Below are positions 18,692 to 27,467 of a stretch of DNA of 64,000 nucleotides, piece by piece. The notes below the pieces were generated by a model. The model was not told where the DNA came from. It saw only the letters and a list, made by a program, of their open reading frames with translations, and searched no databases. The number at the start of each line of letters is the position of its first letter. The stretch's first letter is position 1. The stretch is from Paenibacillus sp. MMS20-IR301 (GTDB taxonomy: Bacteria; Bacillota; Bacilli; Paenibacillales; Paenibacillaceae): assembly GCF_032302195.1 (NCBI RefSeq), contig NZ_CP135275.1, positions 186,001 to 250,000 of the forward strand, written 5' to 3'. The translations under genes and the position numbers were made by a program.

Positions 18692-18886
18692 TTGAGGTGG
18701 AGCGTGCCGCTTGCGGCGTAAGCGGGCACTACGCCAAAACCTGCGCACCAAACGCCTCTCTCCCGGAGATCGGCAAAGTTTCCGGGTGTCCAGAGGGTGG
18801 AACCCTTGGGGCCCTCCCTTGGCGAAGGGAGGGTTTGGGAGGGATCGAACAGGTTTAAAGACTAAACCACGGAAGGATTGACCATC

Positions 18887-21800
18887 ATGCAAAAAGTAGA
18901 TGTCAAAGAAAAAGCCCGGGCCAGAGATGTCCGGATTCTCAAGAAATGGAGCGACGAGGATACGTTCCGCAAATCCATGGAGAACCGTGCGGGACGCCCG
19001 AACTATGTGTTCTATGAAGGACCTCCGACGGCGAACGGCGTACCGCATATCGGCCACGTGCTGGGCCGGGTAATCAAGGACTTCGTCGGGCGTTACCAGA
19101 CGATGAAGGGCTTCCGCGTGATCCGCAAAGCGGGCTGGGATACCCACGGCCTGCCGGTCGAACTCGGCGTGCAGAAGAAGCTCGGGATCTCCGGCAAGCA
19201 GGATATCGAAGAATACGGCGTGGAGAAATTCATCAAGGAATGTAAGGAAAGTGTCTTCGGCTACGAGAAGCAGTGGCGCGAATTCACGGAGGCGATCGGT
19301 TACTGGACCGATCTGGATAATCCGTATGTTACCCTGGATAACACCTATATCGAGAGTGTATGGAATATCCTCGCGACTGTACATGACAAAGGCCTGATGT
19401 ACCGCGGTCACCGCGTCAGCCCTTACTGCCCTAGCTGTCAGACGACGCTGAGCTCCCATGAAGTGGCGCAAGGGTATAAGACAGTTAAGGATCTGAGTGC
19501 TACCGCCAAGTTCAAGCTGGAAGGCAGCGGGGACTATGTACTGGCCTGGACGACCACGCCTTGGACACTTCCGGCGCATATGGCGCTCGCGATGAACCCG
19601 GAGATGGAATATGTCCGTGCCCAGCAGGAAGACGGCGTGTATGTACTGGCGAAGAATCTTGTGGATGAAGTGCTTAAGGGTGAGTATACGATCCTGTCCA
19701 CACATACTGGTGCTGACTTCATCGGCCAGAGCTACACGCCGCCGTTTGGCTATATCAAGGCTGAGAAGCACAATGTAATTGTGGGTGCATCCTTTGTTAC
19801 AGATTCCAGCGGTACAGGGATCGTACACATGGCCCCGGCACATGGTGAGGATGACTACAAGAGCTGCCGTGAGAATGGCATCAGCTTCGTGAATGTAGTA
19901 GACACTTCCGGTAAATATACCGCTGTGGTGAGCGATTTTGCCGGACGGTTCGTGAAGGATGTCGATCTCGATATCATCAAGGTGCTGTCCGAGAAAGGAC
20001 TGCTCTACAGCAAAGAGAAATATGAGCACAGCTATCCGTTCTGCTGGCGCTGCGACACCCCGCTGCTCTATTATGCAACAGACAGCTGGTTCATCCAGAC
20101 CACAGCGATCAAGGATCAGCTGATTGCCAACAATAACACGGTGGACTGGTATCCGGACCATGTGCGTGAAGGCCGTTTCGGCAAGTTCCTGGAGGAGCTG
20201 GTAGACTGGAACATCAGCCGTAACCGCTACTGGGGCACGCCGCTGAACGTCTGGGTCTGCCAGGATACCGGGAAGGAATTCGCGCCGCACAGCATTGCTG
20301 AGCTGCGTTCAATGGCAATCGGCGAGGTGCCGGAGGATATTGAGCTGCACAAGCCTTACGTGGACAACATCAAGCTGCGCAGCCCGTTCAGCGAAGGCGG
20401 CGTGATGGTGCGTACACCGGAAGTGATTGACGTCTGGTTCGACAGCGGATCGATGCCGTTTGCCCAGAGCCATTATCCGTTTGAGAACAATGAAACCTTC
20501 GAGGATCAGTATCCGGCGGATATGATCTGCGAGGGGATCGACCAGACACGCGGCTGGTTCTACAGTCTGCTTGCCGTATCGACGCTCTTCAAAGGCAAAG
20601 CGCCTTATAAGGCGGTTATCGCCCACGGACATATCTTCGATGAGAACGGCCAGAAGATGTCCAAATCCAAAGGCAACGTAATTGATCCATGGGAAATCAT
20701 GAACGAATACGGAACCGACGCGTTCCGCTGGGCGATTCTGTCGGACAGTGCACCGTGGAACAACAAGCGCTTCTCACGCGGTCTGGTCGGTGAGACCAAG
20801 TCCAAGGTGGTAGACACCCTTGTTAATACGCACGCGTTCCTGACGCTGTATGCCGGTATCGACGGCTATGATCCTGCGGAGCATCCGTTCAAGGTCTCGG
20901 CACATAAGCTGGACCGCTGGATTCTGTCCCGCCTCAACAGCCTGATCCTGCTCGTGGATAAGGGGCTTGCGGTTAATGACTTCGTCAACACCTCCAAAGC
21001 GGTGGAGAACTTCGTGGATGAGCTGAGCAACTGGTACATCCGCCGTTCACGCGACCGTTTCTGGGGCAGCGGGCTGGGTGAAGAGAAGCTGGATGCTTAC
21101 CGCACGCTGACGCAGGTGCTCTTGACCACGGCGAAGCTGATGGCTCCGTTTACACCGATGCTGTCCGAGGATATCTTTACGAACCTGGGCGGCGGAGAAA
21201 GTGTCCATCTGGCAGATTACCCTACAGCGGATGAAAGCCTGATCGACCTTGAGCTGGAGCGCGATATGGAGAGTGCGAGAGGCATTGTCGAGCTGGCGCG
21301 CAACGTACGCAACGAGACAGGCATCAAGAACCGTCAGCCTTTGTCTGAGCTGATCGTTTCCCTGGACCGGGATTTCGATATCACGGACTATGAAGAGATC
21401 ATCAAGGATGAGATCAATGTCAAAAATATCGTGCTGGAGCACAGCGACAGCGGCTTCGTTGATTTCACCCTGAAGCTGAACCTGAAGGTGGCAGGCAAGA
21501 AATACGGCAAAAACGTCGGCTTCCTGCAGGGCTTCCTGAAAAATATGGACAGCGCAGCTACCCGCAAAACCGTGCAGGACGGCCTGATCGCCATCGTCTC
21601 ACCGGAAGGTGAAGAGCTGCAGATTACGGCAGAAGAGCTGCTGGTGGAGAAGCAGGCCAAATCCGGCTTCGCCGCTGCCTCCGGCTATGGACTGACCGTG
21701 GCACTGAACACCGAGATTACTCCGGAGCTGGTGCAGGAGGGCTGGGTACGTGAAGTGATCCGCGCGGTGCAGGATTACCGTAAACGCCTCGATCTGCCGA

Positions 21801-21979
21801 TCGAGAAACGGATCGCCCTGACACTGCAGGTGGATGAAGAGCTGAAGGCTGCGGTTACCGCATTCGAGCATGTGCTGCGTGAGAATGTACTGGTGACGAC
21901 GGTTGATTTTGATGGAGAACTCAGCTTTGAAACGGTAGATGCCGGCGGTAAAACGATCGGTATTCACATCGGTGCTTAA
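18887..21979 (+). CDS. ileS: Isoleucyl-tRNA synthetase, type 2 (eukaryal-like)
   Basis: Charges tRNA-Ile. Class I signatures are HIGH in PHIGHVLGR (about residue 57) and KMSKS in GQKMSKSKGN. The context YEGPPTANGVPHIG and RKAGWDTHGLPVELG is that of type 2 IleS rather than the DGPPYANG-type common in bacteria. It has an editing domain, an anticodon-binding domain and a long C-terminus, 1,030 residues in all. Type 2 enzymes are known for low sensitivity to mupirocin. ATG 18887 follows GGAAGGA with 9-base spacing; a TTG nine bases upstream is less likely. It is regulated by the Ile T-box 1.1 kb upstream. Confidence 0.96.
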   Translation: MQKVDVKEKARARDVRILKKWSDEDTFRKSMENRAGRPNYVFYEGPPTANGVPHIGHVLGRVIKDFVGRYQTMKGFRVIRKAGWDTHGLPVELGVQKKLGISGKQDIEEYGVEKFIKECKESVFGYEKQWREFTEAIGYWTDLDNPYVTLDNTYIESVWNILATVHDKGLMYRGHRVSPYCPSCQTTLSSHEVAQGYKTVKDLSATAKFKLEGSGDYVLAWTTTPWTLPAHMALAMNPEMEYVRAQQEDGVYVLAKNLVDEVLKGEYTILSTHTGADFIGQSYTPPFGYIKAEKHNVIVGASFVTDSSGTGIVHMAPAHGEDDYKSCRENGISFVNVVDTSGKYTAVVSDFAGRFVKDVDLDIIKVLSEKGLLYSKEKYEHSYPFCWRCDTPLLYYATDSWFIQTTAIKDQLIANNNTVDWYPDHVREGRFGKFLEELVDWNISRNRYWGTPLNVWVCQDTGKEFAPHSIAELRSMAIGEVPEDIELHKPYVDNIKLRSPFSEGGVMVRTPEVIDVWFDSGSMPFAQSHYPFENNETFEDQYPADMICEGIDQTRGWFYSLLAVSTLFKGKAPYKAVIAHGHIFDENGQKMSKSKGNVIDPWEIMNEYGTDAFRWAILSDSAPWNNKRFSRGLVGETKSKVVDTLVNTHAFLTLYAGIDGYDPAEHPFKVSAHKLDRWILSRLNSLILLVDKGLAVNDFVNTSKAVENFVDELSNWYIRRSRDRFWGSGLGEEKLDAYRTLTQVLLTTAKLMAPFTPMLSEDIFTNLGGGESVHLADYPTADESLIDLELERDMESARGIVELARNVRNETGIKNRQPLSELIVSLDRDFDITDYEEIIKDEINVKNIVLEHSDSGFVDFTLKLNLKVAGKKYGKNVGFLQGFLKNMDSAATRKTVQDGLIAIVSPEGEELQITAEELLVEKQAKSGFAAASGYGLTVALNTEITPELVQEGWVREVIRAVQDYRKRLDLPIEKRIALTLQVDEELKAAVTAFEHVLRENVLVTTVDFDGELSFETVDAGGKTIGIHIGA

Positions 21980-22066
21980 GTAACGTTTAAGGCCCTGTAT
22001 CACTTGTCCCAATCTGGCATATACTAGCCGCAATGGATAATTTCTATGGGTTAGAATGCAAATGAC

Positions 22067-22115
22067 GAGCCCCGTGTTTAAGGAGAAATCTCTCTTTAAC
22101 CGGGCTCGTTTGCTT
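22067..22115 (+). terminator. ileS terminator
   Basis: GAGCCC at 22067-22072 and GGGCTC at 22102-22107 close a stem with inner TTTAA/TTAA and GAGA/TCTC pairing, followed by GTTTGCTTT. Confidence 0.75.
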
Positions 22116-22149
22116 TGCGGGGCATAGCGAATAAGGAGGGGCTGCCGGC

Positions 22150-22500
22150 ATGGGCGGAGGAAAGCAGGAGAATACAGAAACGGGAGATCCGGCAGAGCTG
22201 CCGCAGGAAGAGAAGCTGAACGCGCTGTACCGGATAACCGCCGGACTGGCGCAGCAGATGGAGAAGGCGCGGATTGCCGAATATACGGAGCTGCTGCATT
22301 CGCCGCTGCGGCTGATCTGGCTGAATATATTATCCGGAGTAGCCAGGGGGCTGGGAATTGCACTTGGCTTTACTTTTTTTGCGGCAACGATTATTTATGT
22401 GCTTCAAGTGCTTGGGGCGCTGAATCTGCCGATTATCGGGGACTATATCGCAGACATTGTGCGGATTGTACAGCATCAGCTGGAGCTGAAGACGTTCTGA
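22150..22500 (+). CDS. DUF5665-like small membrane protein
   Basis: A 116-residue protein with a charged N-terminus, an amphipathic segment (KLNALYRITAGLAQQMEKAR), then one or two hydrophobic segments at about residues 62-95 (GIALGFTFFAATIIYVLQVLGAL). It ends with IGDYIADIVRIVQHQLE. This matches my memory of the DUF5665 family of Firmicutes, which has no known function. ATAAGGAGGGG precedes the ATG. Confidence 0.75.
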   Translation: MGGGKQENTETGDPAELPQEEKLNALYRITAGLAQQMEKARIAEYTELLHSPLRLIWLNILSGVARGLGIALGFTFFAATIIYVLQVLGALNLPIIGDYIADIVRIVQHQLELKTF

Positions 22501-22571
22501 TAATTCCCCGCCGAGTGGAGTCTTAGCATCGATAAATTCTTATCTTCCAACAAAAAAAGAGCAGCACGCGG

Positions 22572-23300
22572 CTACTCCTTTTCTTTTCTCAGCGGATCCA
22601 GCAGATTCTCGCCTTCCCCGTCGTCCATGTAATGGCGGTAGCTGTTGCCTTTGATAATCATCATATGGTTTCCGGTTATATCGGTTGCTACGAAGTTCTC
22701 CCAAGGCTCCACGAAGCCCTCGGTTTCGTCCGCCTCAATTTCCATGTCGTTATATGAGCTGATGTCACGGCCTTCAGCCATGGCGGGTGAATCCGAATTC
22801 CCCCAGCTCTCCACAATCTGCCAGGCATCCTCGCCATCGAAGCCATTCTGGTCTTCCCGCTCATCCAGACTGGTCCGGCCAAAAGGCGGTGACAGCAGCT
22901 CTTCCTCCACGGGCCGGGTAAAGGGAGCGCTCTGGCGGGGGGCATGCTCCTTTGTATAGCGGGTTGACGGCAGTGCAGACAGGCGTTCATAAGGAATAGG
23001 CTCACCGCTCGCGATGCAGATGCCGTATGTACCGTCATCCATCGCCTGCAGCGCGGCTGCGATATCATCCAGCTCATGCTCATCCCGCTCCAGCAGGGAA
23101 ATATCCATGGATCTGTTGTAGAGCTCGGTGGCGGCATCGCCGGGATGGTTGTCGATTTCGGACAGCTCTCCGGTCGTATCCCGCATGGCATCCTGCAGGC
23201 CGTAGTTCGCGTTATTTTGCAGCCGGTGCCTGATTTCCTCCTGTTGCTGAAGCAATGTAGTACGCAGCCCGGAGAGCTGCTGGTGTGTCAGATGGCTCAT
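22572..23300 (-). CDS. yteA: TraR/DksA-type zinc-finger-like protein, YteA family
   Basis: A 242-residue protein with an N-terminal coiled coil (HQQLSGLRTTLLQQQEEIRHRL) and the conserved HPGDAATELYNRSMDISL segment. It then has YGICIASGEPIPYERLSALP, where the DksA zinc-finger cysteines are reduced to one. The acidic C-terminus is typical of Bacillus YteA, a sporulation-associated regulator-like protein. ATG (minus 23300) has AAGGAG upstream. It diverges from lspA. Confidence 0.85.
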   Translation of the reverse strand: MSHLTHQQLSGLRTTLLQQQEEIRHRLQNNANYGLQDAMRDTTGELSEIDNHPGDAATELYNRSMDISLLERDEHELDDIAAALQAMDDGTYGICIASGEPIPYERLSALPSTRYTKEHAPRQSAPFTRPVEEELLSPPFGRTSLDEREDQNGFDGEDAWQIVESWGNSDSPAMAEGRDISSYNDMEIEADETEGFVEPWENFVATDITGNHMMIIKGNSYRHYMDDGEGENLLDPLRKEKE

Positions 23301-23544
23301 AGCTGTGAGCTCCTTTCGGTGGCTTATAGCGTGTCGTTCCGGATACCGGCGGAGGCCGGCTGGTTCTACCATAGCTTGACCGCATGGGCTCCTTTTTAGC
23401 GATGGAAAATAGTGCCCGGACTTTGCAGGGTTTGCAGTGCCCGGCAATAGACGGTATCTTGAGGCCTGTGCTACAATATACAAGTCTTTATACAGTATTC
23501 GTACCGCGGGATGCGGGAAAAATAAGAACGGAGTGACAACTTCT

Positions 23545-24048
23545 GTGGTGTACTTTCTGATTGCGCTAGTTGTGTTTCTGATTGACCAGGGTACCAAATA
23601 TATCATTGCTACCCGGCTGGAGCTCGCAGAGCAGATTCCGGTTATTAAAGACTTCTTCATCATCACCTCGCACCGCAACCGTGGAGCCGCTTTCGGGATT
23701 CTTGAAGGACAGCAGTGGTTCTTCATTCTGATTACAACCGTTGTTGTCATCGGTATCGTCTGGTATCTGAACAAAGCCCGGAAAACCCGCAAGCTGCTGC
23801 CTACCGCACTGGCCTTGGTCCTCGGGGGAGCAGTGGGCAATTTCCTCGACCGGATTCTGAACGGTGAAGTGGTTGATTTTCTGATGTTCAATTTCGGCAG
23901 CTACACCTTCCCGATCTTCAATGTGGCTGATTCCTGTATCGTGATCGGGGTAGGTCTGATTATCCTGGATACGCTGCTGGATGTGAAGGGCGAGCAGGAA
24001 GTCACCGAGGTGAAGGAATCACAGGAAGTTAAAGAAGGGAATGAATGA
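23545..24048 (+). CDS. lspA: Prolipoprotein signal peptidase
   Basis: Membrane aspartyl protease that cleaves lipoprotein signal peptides before the lipidated Cys. It has four transmembrane segments, with the catalytic aspartates in GGAVGNFLDRI and FPIFNVADSCIV. I chose GTG 23545 (CGGAG 11 bases upstream), which gives the usual MVYFLIALVVFLIDQGTKY start. A longer frame from 23437 is not family-like. The C-terminal tail (EVTEVKESQEVKE) is a charged extension. It overlaps the rluD start by 8 bases. Confidence 0.94.
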   Translation: MVYFLIALVVFLIDQGTKYIIATRLELAEQIPVIKDFFIITSHRNRGAAFGILEGQQWFFILITTVVVIGIVWYLNKARKTRKLLPTALALVLGGAVGNFLDRILNGEVVDFLMFNFGSYTFPIFNVADSCIVIGVGLIILDTLLDVKGEQEVTEVKESQEVKEGNE

Positions 24049-25015
24049 ATTGAATAAAGACGTCAATGAGCTGGCGGCTGCAGGCGCCCTCGAAGAAGAA
24101 AGAGACGTCACGGAATGGACCGTTGCCGCGGAGAACTCCAAAGAGCGGATCGATAAATACATTACGGAGTCTTGGGAAGATGAGATCTCGCGTTCCCAGG
24201 TCCAGCTGTGGATCAGCGGCGGGCATGTTACCGTAAACGGTGCTCCGGTCAAGGCTAATTACAAGCTGTCTGAAGGCGATAAGGTAGCAGTTACGGTACC
24301 GGAAGCTGAAGTTACAGATTTGATCGCGGAGGATATTCCGCTTGAAGTGGTATATGAGGACAGCGATGTCATTGTGGTGAACAAGCCGCGCGGCATGGTA
24401 GTGCATCCGGCAGCAGGTCATCCTTCCGGTACGCTGGTCAATGCGCTGATGTATCACTGTAAGGATCTGTCCGGCATTAACGGAGAGATCCGTCCGGGCA
24501 TCGTGCACCGTATTGATAAGGATACATCAGGCCTGATCATGGCCGCCAAGAATGATGCCAGCCATGCTTCACTTGCTGCCCAGCTCAAGGAGCACAGTGT
24601 AACCCGCCGCTACATCGCAGTGGTGCACGGGAACCTGTCCCACGATAAAGGTACAATAGATGCGCCAATCGGCCGTGATCCGCATGACCGCAAGCTGTAT
24701 GTCGTGACGGAGAAGAACAGCAAACGTTCAGTGACGCATTTTACCGTGCTGGAGCGCCTCGGTGATTATACACTGCTTGAGCTGCAGCTTGAAACCGGGC
24801 GGACGCATCAGATCCGTGTGCACATGAAGTTTATCGGGCATCCGCTTGTAGGCGATCCTGTCTATGGGCGCAGCAAGGGGACGAGCATGAATGGACAGGC
24901 ACTGCATGCTGCGGTTCTGGGATTTGTGCATCCTGTCACCGGTGAATATCTGGAGTTCAGTGCGCCTCTTCCGGCGGATATGGAAGAAGTGCTGTTTACG
25001 CTGCGCAGCAGATAA
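24041..25015 (+). CDS. ylyB: RluD/YlyB-family rRNA pseudouridine synthase
   Basis: RluA-family pseudouridine synthase. An N-terminal acidic extension leads to an S4 RNA-binding domain (RSQVQLWISGGHVTVNG, about residues 47-63). The catalytic motif is GIVHRIDKDTSGL, with the active-site Asp, and GRTHQIRVHMKFIGHPLVGD follows. Coupled to lspA as in Bacillus. Confidence 0.94.
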   Translation: MNELNKDVNELAAAGALEEERDVTEWTVAAENSKERIDKYITESWEDEISRSQVQLWISGGHVTVNGAPVKANYKLSEGDKVAVTVPEAEVTDLIAEDIPLEVVYEDSDVIVVNKPRGMVVHPAAGHPSGTLVNALMYHCKDLSGINGEIRPGIVHRIDKDTSGLIMAAKNDASHASLAAQLKEHSVTRRYIAVVHGNLSHDKGTIDAPIGRDPHDRKLYVVTEKNSKRSVTHFTVLERLGDYTLLELQLETGRTHQIRVHMKFIGHPLVGDPVYGRSKGTSMNGQALHAAVLGFVHPVTGEYLEFSAPLPADMEEVLFTLRSR

Positions 25016-25115
25016 GTACAAATCAATAGATTATAAGTCCATGGCTTCTGATAGCCCTTTGCGGCATATTTAGATTATGGATTCACAACAAAAGCCAGGA
25101 GATGAGAATAAGCTT

Positions 25116-26369
25116 ATGAGTATTGAACAATATCAGGAAACATACATTCAGACTAATTTTGCGTACCGCATCGGCGGCGCCGGATATGGCAAGGATACCT
25201 CCATCTATAAATTTGAGAAAATCAAACGCGCCAAAGCATCGGCGAAGCAGGATTTTCCTGACATTGAACTAATCGATATGGGTGTCGGTGAACCGGATGA
25301 AATGGCGGACGAAGGTATCGTAGCGAGACTTGCTCTTGAAGCGGCCAAAGAAGAGAACCGCGGGTATTCTGATAACGGTATTCCTGAATTTAAAGCTGCA
25401 GCCGCAGTATATCTTAAGGAAGTATTTCAGGTAGAAGGCATTGACCCTGTAACTGAAATCGTTCATTCCATCGGTTCGAAACCGGCGCTGGCGATGCTGC
25501 CGTCCGTATTCATTAACCCGGGGGACATTACCATCATGACGATTCCGGGTTATCCGGTGCTGGGCACCCATACCAAATACCTGGGCGGACAAGTCTATTC
25601 TGTAGAACTGAAGAAAGAGAACAACTTCCTGCCCGACCTGAACTCCATTCCGGAGGATGTTGCGCACAAGGCGAAGCTGCTCTATCTGAACTATCCGAAT
25701 AACCCTACAGGCGCAAGTGCGACTGCTGAGTTTTTCAGCGAGGTTGTAGCCTGGGCCAAAAAATATGATGTAGTCGTTATCCATGACGCTCCTTATGCAG
25801 CACTGACTTATGACGGTGTGAAGCCGCTGAGCTTCCTGTCTGTGCCTGGTGCCAAGGATGTCGGCGTGGAGCTGCACTCCCTGTCCAAGTCTTACAACAT
25901 GACCGGCTGGAGAATCGGCTTCGTGGCCGGTAACCCGCTGATCGTTAAGGCGTTCAGTGATGTGAAGGACAACAATGACTCCGGTCAATTCATCGCGATT
26001 CAAAAAGCTGCCGCTTACGGCCTCTCCCGTCCGGAGATTACCGAAGCGATTGCCGCCAAATATTCCCGCCGCCACAACATGCTGGTGGATGCCCTGAACA
26101 GCCTGGGCTTCAAGGCCGAGAAACCGAAGGGATCGTTCTTCCTGTATGTAGCTGCGCCAAAAGGCGTCAAGGGCGGACGCCGCTTCGAATCCGGCGAGGA
26201 TTTCTCGCAGTTCCTGATCCGCGAGAAGCTGATCTCCACCGTGCCTTGGGATGATGCCGGCGCGTTCGTGCGTTTCTCCGTTACTTTCGTTGCCAAGGGT
26301 GAGGAAGATGAGAAGCGTGTTATTTCCGAAATTCAAAGACGTCTGAGCGACGTTGAATTTGAGTTTTAA
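25116..26369 (+). CDS. dapL: LL-diaminopimelate aminotransferase
   Basis: Class I/II PLP aminotransferase that makes LL-DAP directly from tetrahydrodipicolinate in lysine and peptidoglycan synthesis. The start IEQYQETYIQTNFAYRIGG and the ligand motifs (GVGEPDEMAD, NYPNNPTGA, PLP lysine in LSKSYNMTGWRIG) fit DapL. The start is uncertain: ATG 25116 matches the family, ATG 25077 gives 13 extra residues. A shared-substrate aminotransferase (AspC-like) is less likely given the N-terminus. Confidence 0.88.
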   Translation: MSIEQYQETYIQTNFAYRIGGAGYGKDTSIYKFEKIKRAKASAKQDFPDIELIDMGVGEPDEMADEGIVARLALEAAKEENRGYSDNGIPEFKAAAAVYLKEVFQVEGIDPVTEIVHSIGSKPALAMLPSVFINPGDITIMTIPGYPVLGTHTKYLGGQVYSVELKKENNFLPDLNSIPEDVAHKAKLLYLNYPNNPTGASATAEFFSEVVAWAKKYDVVVIHDAPYAALTYDGVKPLSFLSVPGAKDVGVELHSLSKSYNMTGWRIGFVAGNPLIVKAFSDVKDNNDSGQFIAIQKAAAYGLSRPEITEAIAAKYSRRHNMLVDALNSLGFKAEKPKGSFFLYVAAPKGVKGGRRFESGEDFSQFLIREKLISTVPWDDAGAFVRFSVTFVAKGEEDEKRVISEIQRRLSDVEFEF

Positions 26370-26385
26370 TAGGGTTTAAAAGCAA

Positions 26386-26420
26386 GCCGCTGCAGAGGTG
26401 ATCTGCGGCGGTTTTTTTTA
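26386..26420 (+). terminator. dapL terminator
   Basis: A GC-rich stem around GCCGCTGCAGA and TCTGCGGCGG, followed by a run of T (GGTTTTTTTT). Confidence 0.8.
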
Positions 26421-26445
26421 TAATTCATACTACTCCTGCAGTTGG

Positions 26446-27381
26446 CTATCCCATCACTATACCAACTGCCTGCTTCGCAGACGCGGCATAGGCGTCAATC
26501 AGGTCAGGACGCTGGTCGAGTGCCCACCTGAGGTTGTCGAACGCTTTTAACAGCAGCAGAGGGTGTATATCAGTGAGCTCCCCGGCACTCAGGCCGTAAC
26601 CGTCCAGATAAGCATTAAAATCCTCTATAGCCGGCTCACCGCTCGCAAGCTGTGACTGCATCAGTGCGATAATCTCGCCATACGGCACCGGTCTGACCTC
26701 AGCGTTGCCCCAATCAAGCAGGATGACTTGGCCTGCCGGATCAATGATTGTATTCTTCAATGACAGATCGCCGTGGATTAAGCCGAAGCGGAATGATTTC
26801 TGCCGGACCTGCTCGAACATTTTCCGCACACGCTGCGATTTAGCCTGATCGGTAACTCCAAGCTCAATCAACCGGTCATCTGCTGTTAGACTATTGATAT
26901 TGTACTGTACATAGCCTTGCCAGCTGCCGTCCGATCCTGGATGAGCGGGGGAGTGAAACTCACCATGCAGCGGGTCAATCAGATGCTCGCCATAGCCTTT
27001 TACCGGGATGGAATGAATGAGTCTGCTGTACCCGCCAAGCTGCCTCCAGATAGCAGATTTGGAAACCGTACTGTCCTGACCGTTATCCCCTTCAACAAAT
27101 TCCTGAATCATATAGGCGGTTTCCTCAGCTATTCCTATGGACAGCACCTCCGGTCCGGGAATGCCCGCCGCGGCTGCCTGCGATATGCACCAGTTCTCTT
27201 TTACATAGCCGGGAAAGTGATCTGCATCGTTCATGCGGACCACAACCTTATGATTTGTTGTTTCCACTACATACACTTGGTTAACGAAGCCTTTCCCGGT
27301 GATCTGGTATGAAGCTTGTACTTGTTCCTTAAGAAAAGCTCCGGCAATCCGTTCAGCCAGCTTACCTGCGGCAGTTTGCAT
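26446..27381 (-). CDS. Aminoglycoside phosphotransferase-fold kinase
   Basis: APH/choline-kinase-like protein (APH family) of unknown substrate. The catalytic loop LIHGDLSLKNTIID and the Mg-binding LLDWGNAE are present, along with an N-terminal nucleotide-binding region (GFVNQVYVVETTNHKVVVRM). Nothing shows that it confers drug resistance; many such genes in environmental Firmicutes act on small metabolites. It is transcribed towards dapL. Confidence 0.82.
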   Translation of the reverse strand: MQTAAGKLAERIAGAFLKEQVQASYQITGKGFVNQVYVVETTNHKVVVRMNDADHFPGYVKENWCISQAAAAGIPGPEVLSIGIAEETAYMIQEFVEGDNGQDSTVSKSAIWRQLGGYSRLIHSIPVKGYGEHLIDPLHGEFHSPAHPGSDGSWQGYVQYNINSLTADDRLIELGVTDQAKSQRVRKMFEQVRQKSFRFGLIHGDLSLKNTIIDPAGQVILLDWGNAEVRPVPYGEIIALMQSQLASGEPAIEDFNAYLDGYGLSAGELTDIHPLLLLKAFDNLRWALDQRPDLIDAYAASAKQAVGIVMG

Positions 27382-27467
27382 AGTTTAATACTCCCTTCGT
27401 GACATACACCCTCATATAAAATATGGCCAACCGGATTTCTCCGCCTGACCAGTGCTTGTATGAATGA

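Larger units (their letters stand above)
17780..18843. mobile_element. Inverted-arm-bounded insertion between T-box and ileS
   Basis: The outer segments 17780-17837 and 18782-18843 are inverted relatives of each other. CCCTCTGGACACCCG at 17823-17837 is the exact reverse complement of 18783-18797. Both arms also share the CCAAGGG/CCTTGG blocks and a C-rich outer end (CCCCCTAAATCCCCC against the complement of GGGAGGGTTTGGGAGGG). Between them lie the microsatellite and minisatellite. No transposase is present. The arrangement resembles a non-autonomous element or a repeat-rich insertion that expanded in place. Confidence 0.55.

Noticed and set aside
17958..18695. 245-codon plus-strand frame of Arg-Ala and 20-residue repeats
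   Set aside because: The frame is open because both repeat units are multiples of three; it has no ribosome binding site and no homology to a known protein.
18428..20290. 620-codon minus-strand frame across the satellite and ileS
   Set aside because: It is antisense to a well-supported ileS and its repeat part is satellite DNA.
25269..26336. 355-codon minus-strand frame under dapL
   Set aside because: Antisense to dapL with no recognisable features.
26446..27381. Aminoglycoside resistance gene
   Set aside because: The APH fold is clear, but the fold is shared by many kinases; nothing in the sequence shows drug specificity.
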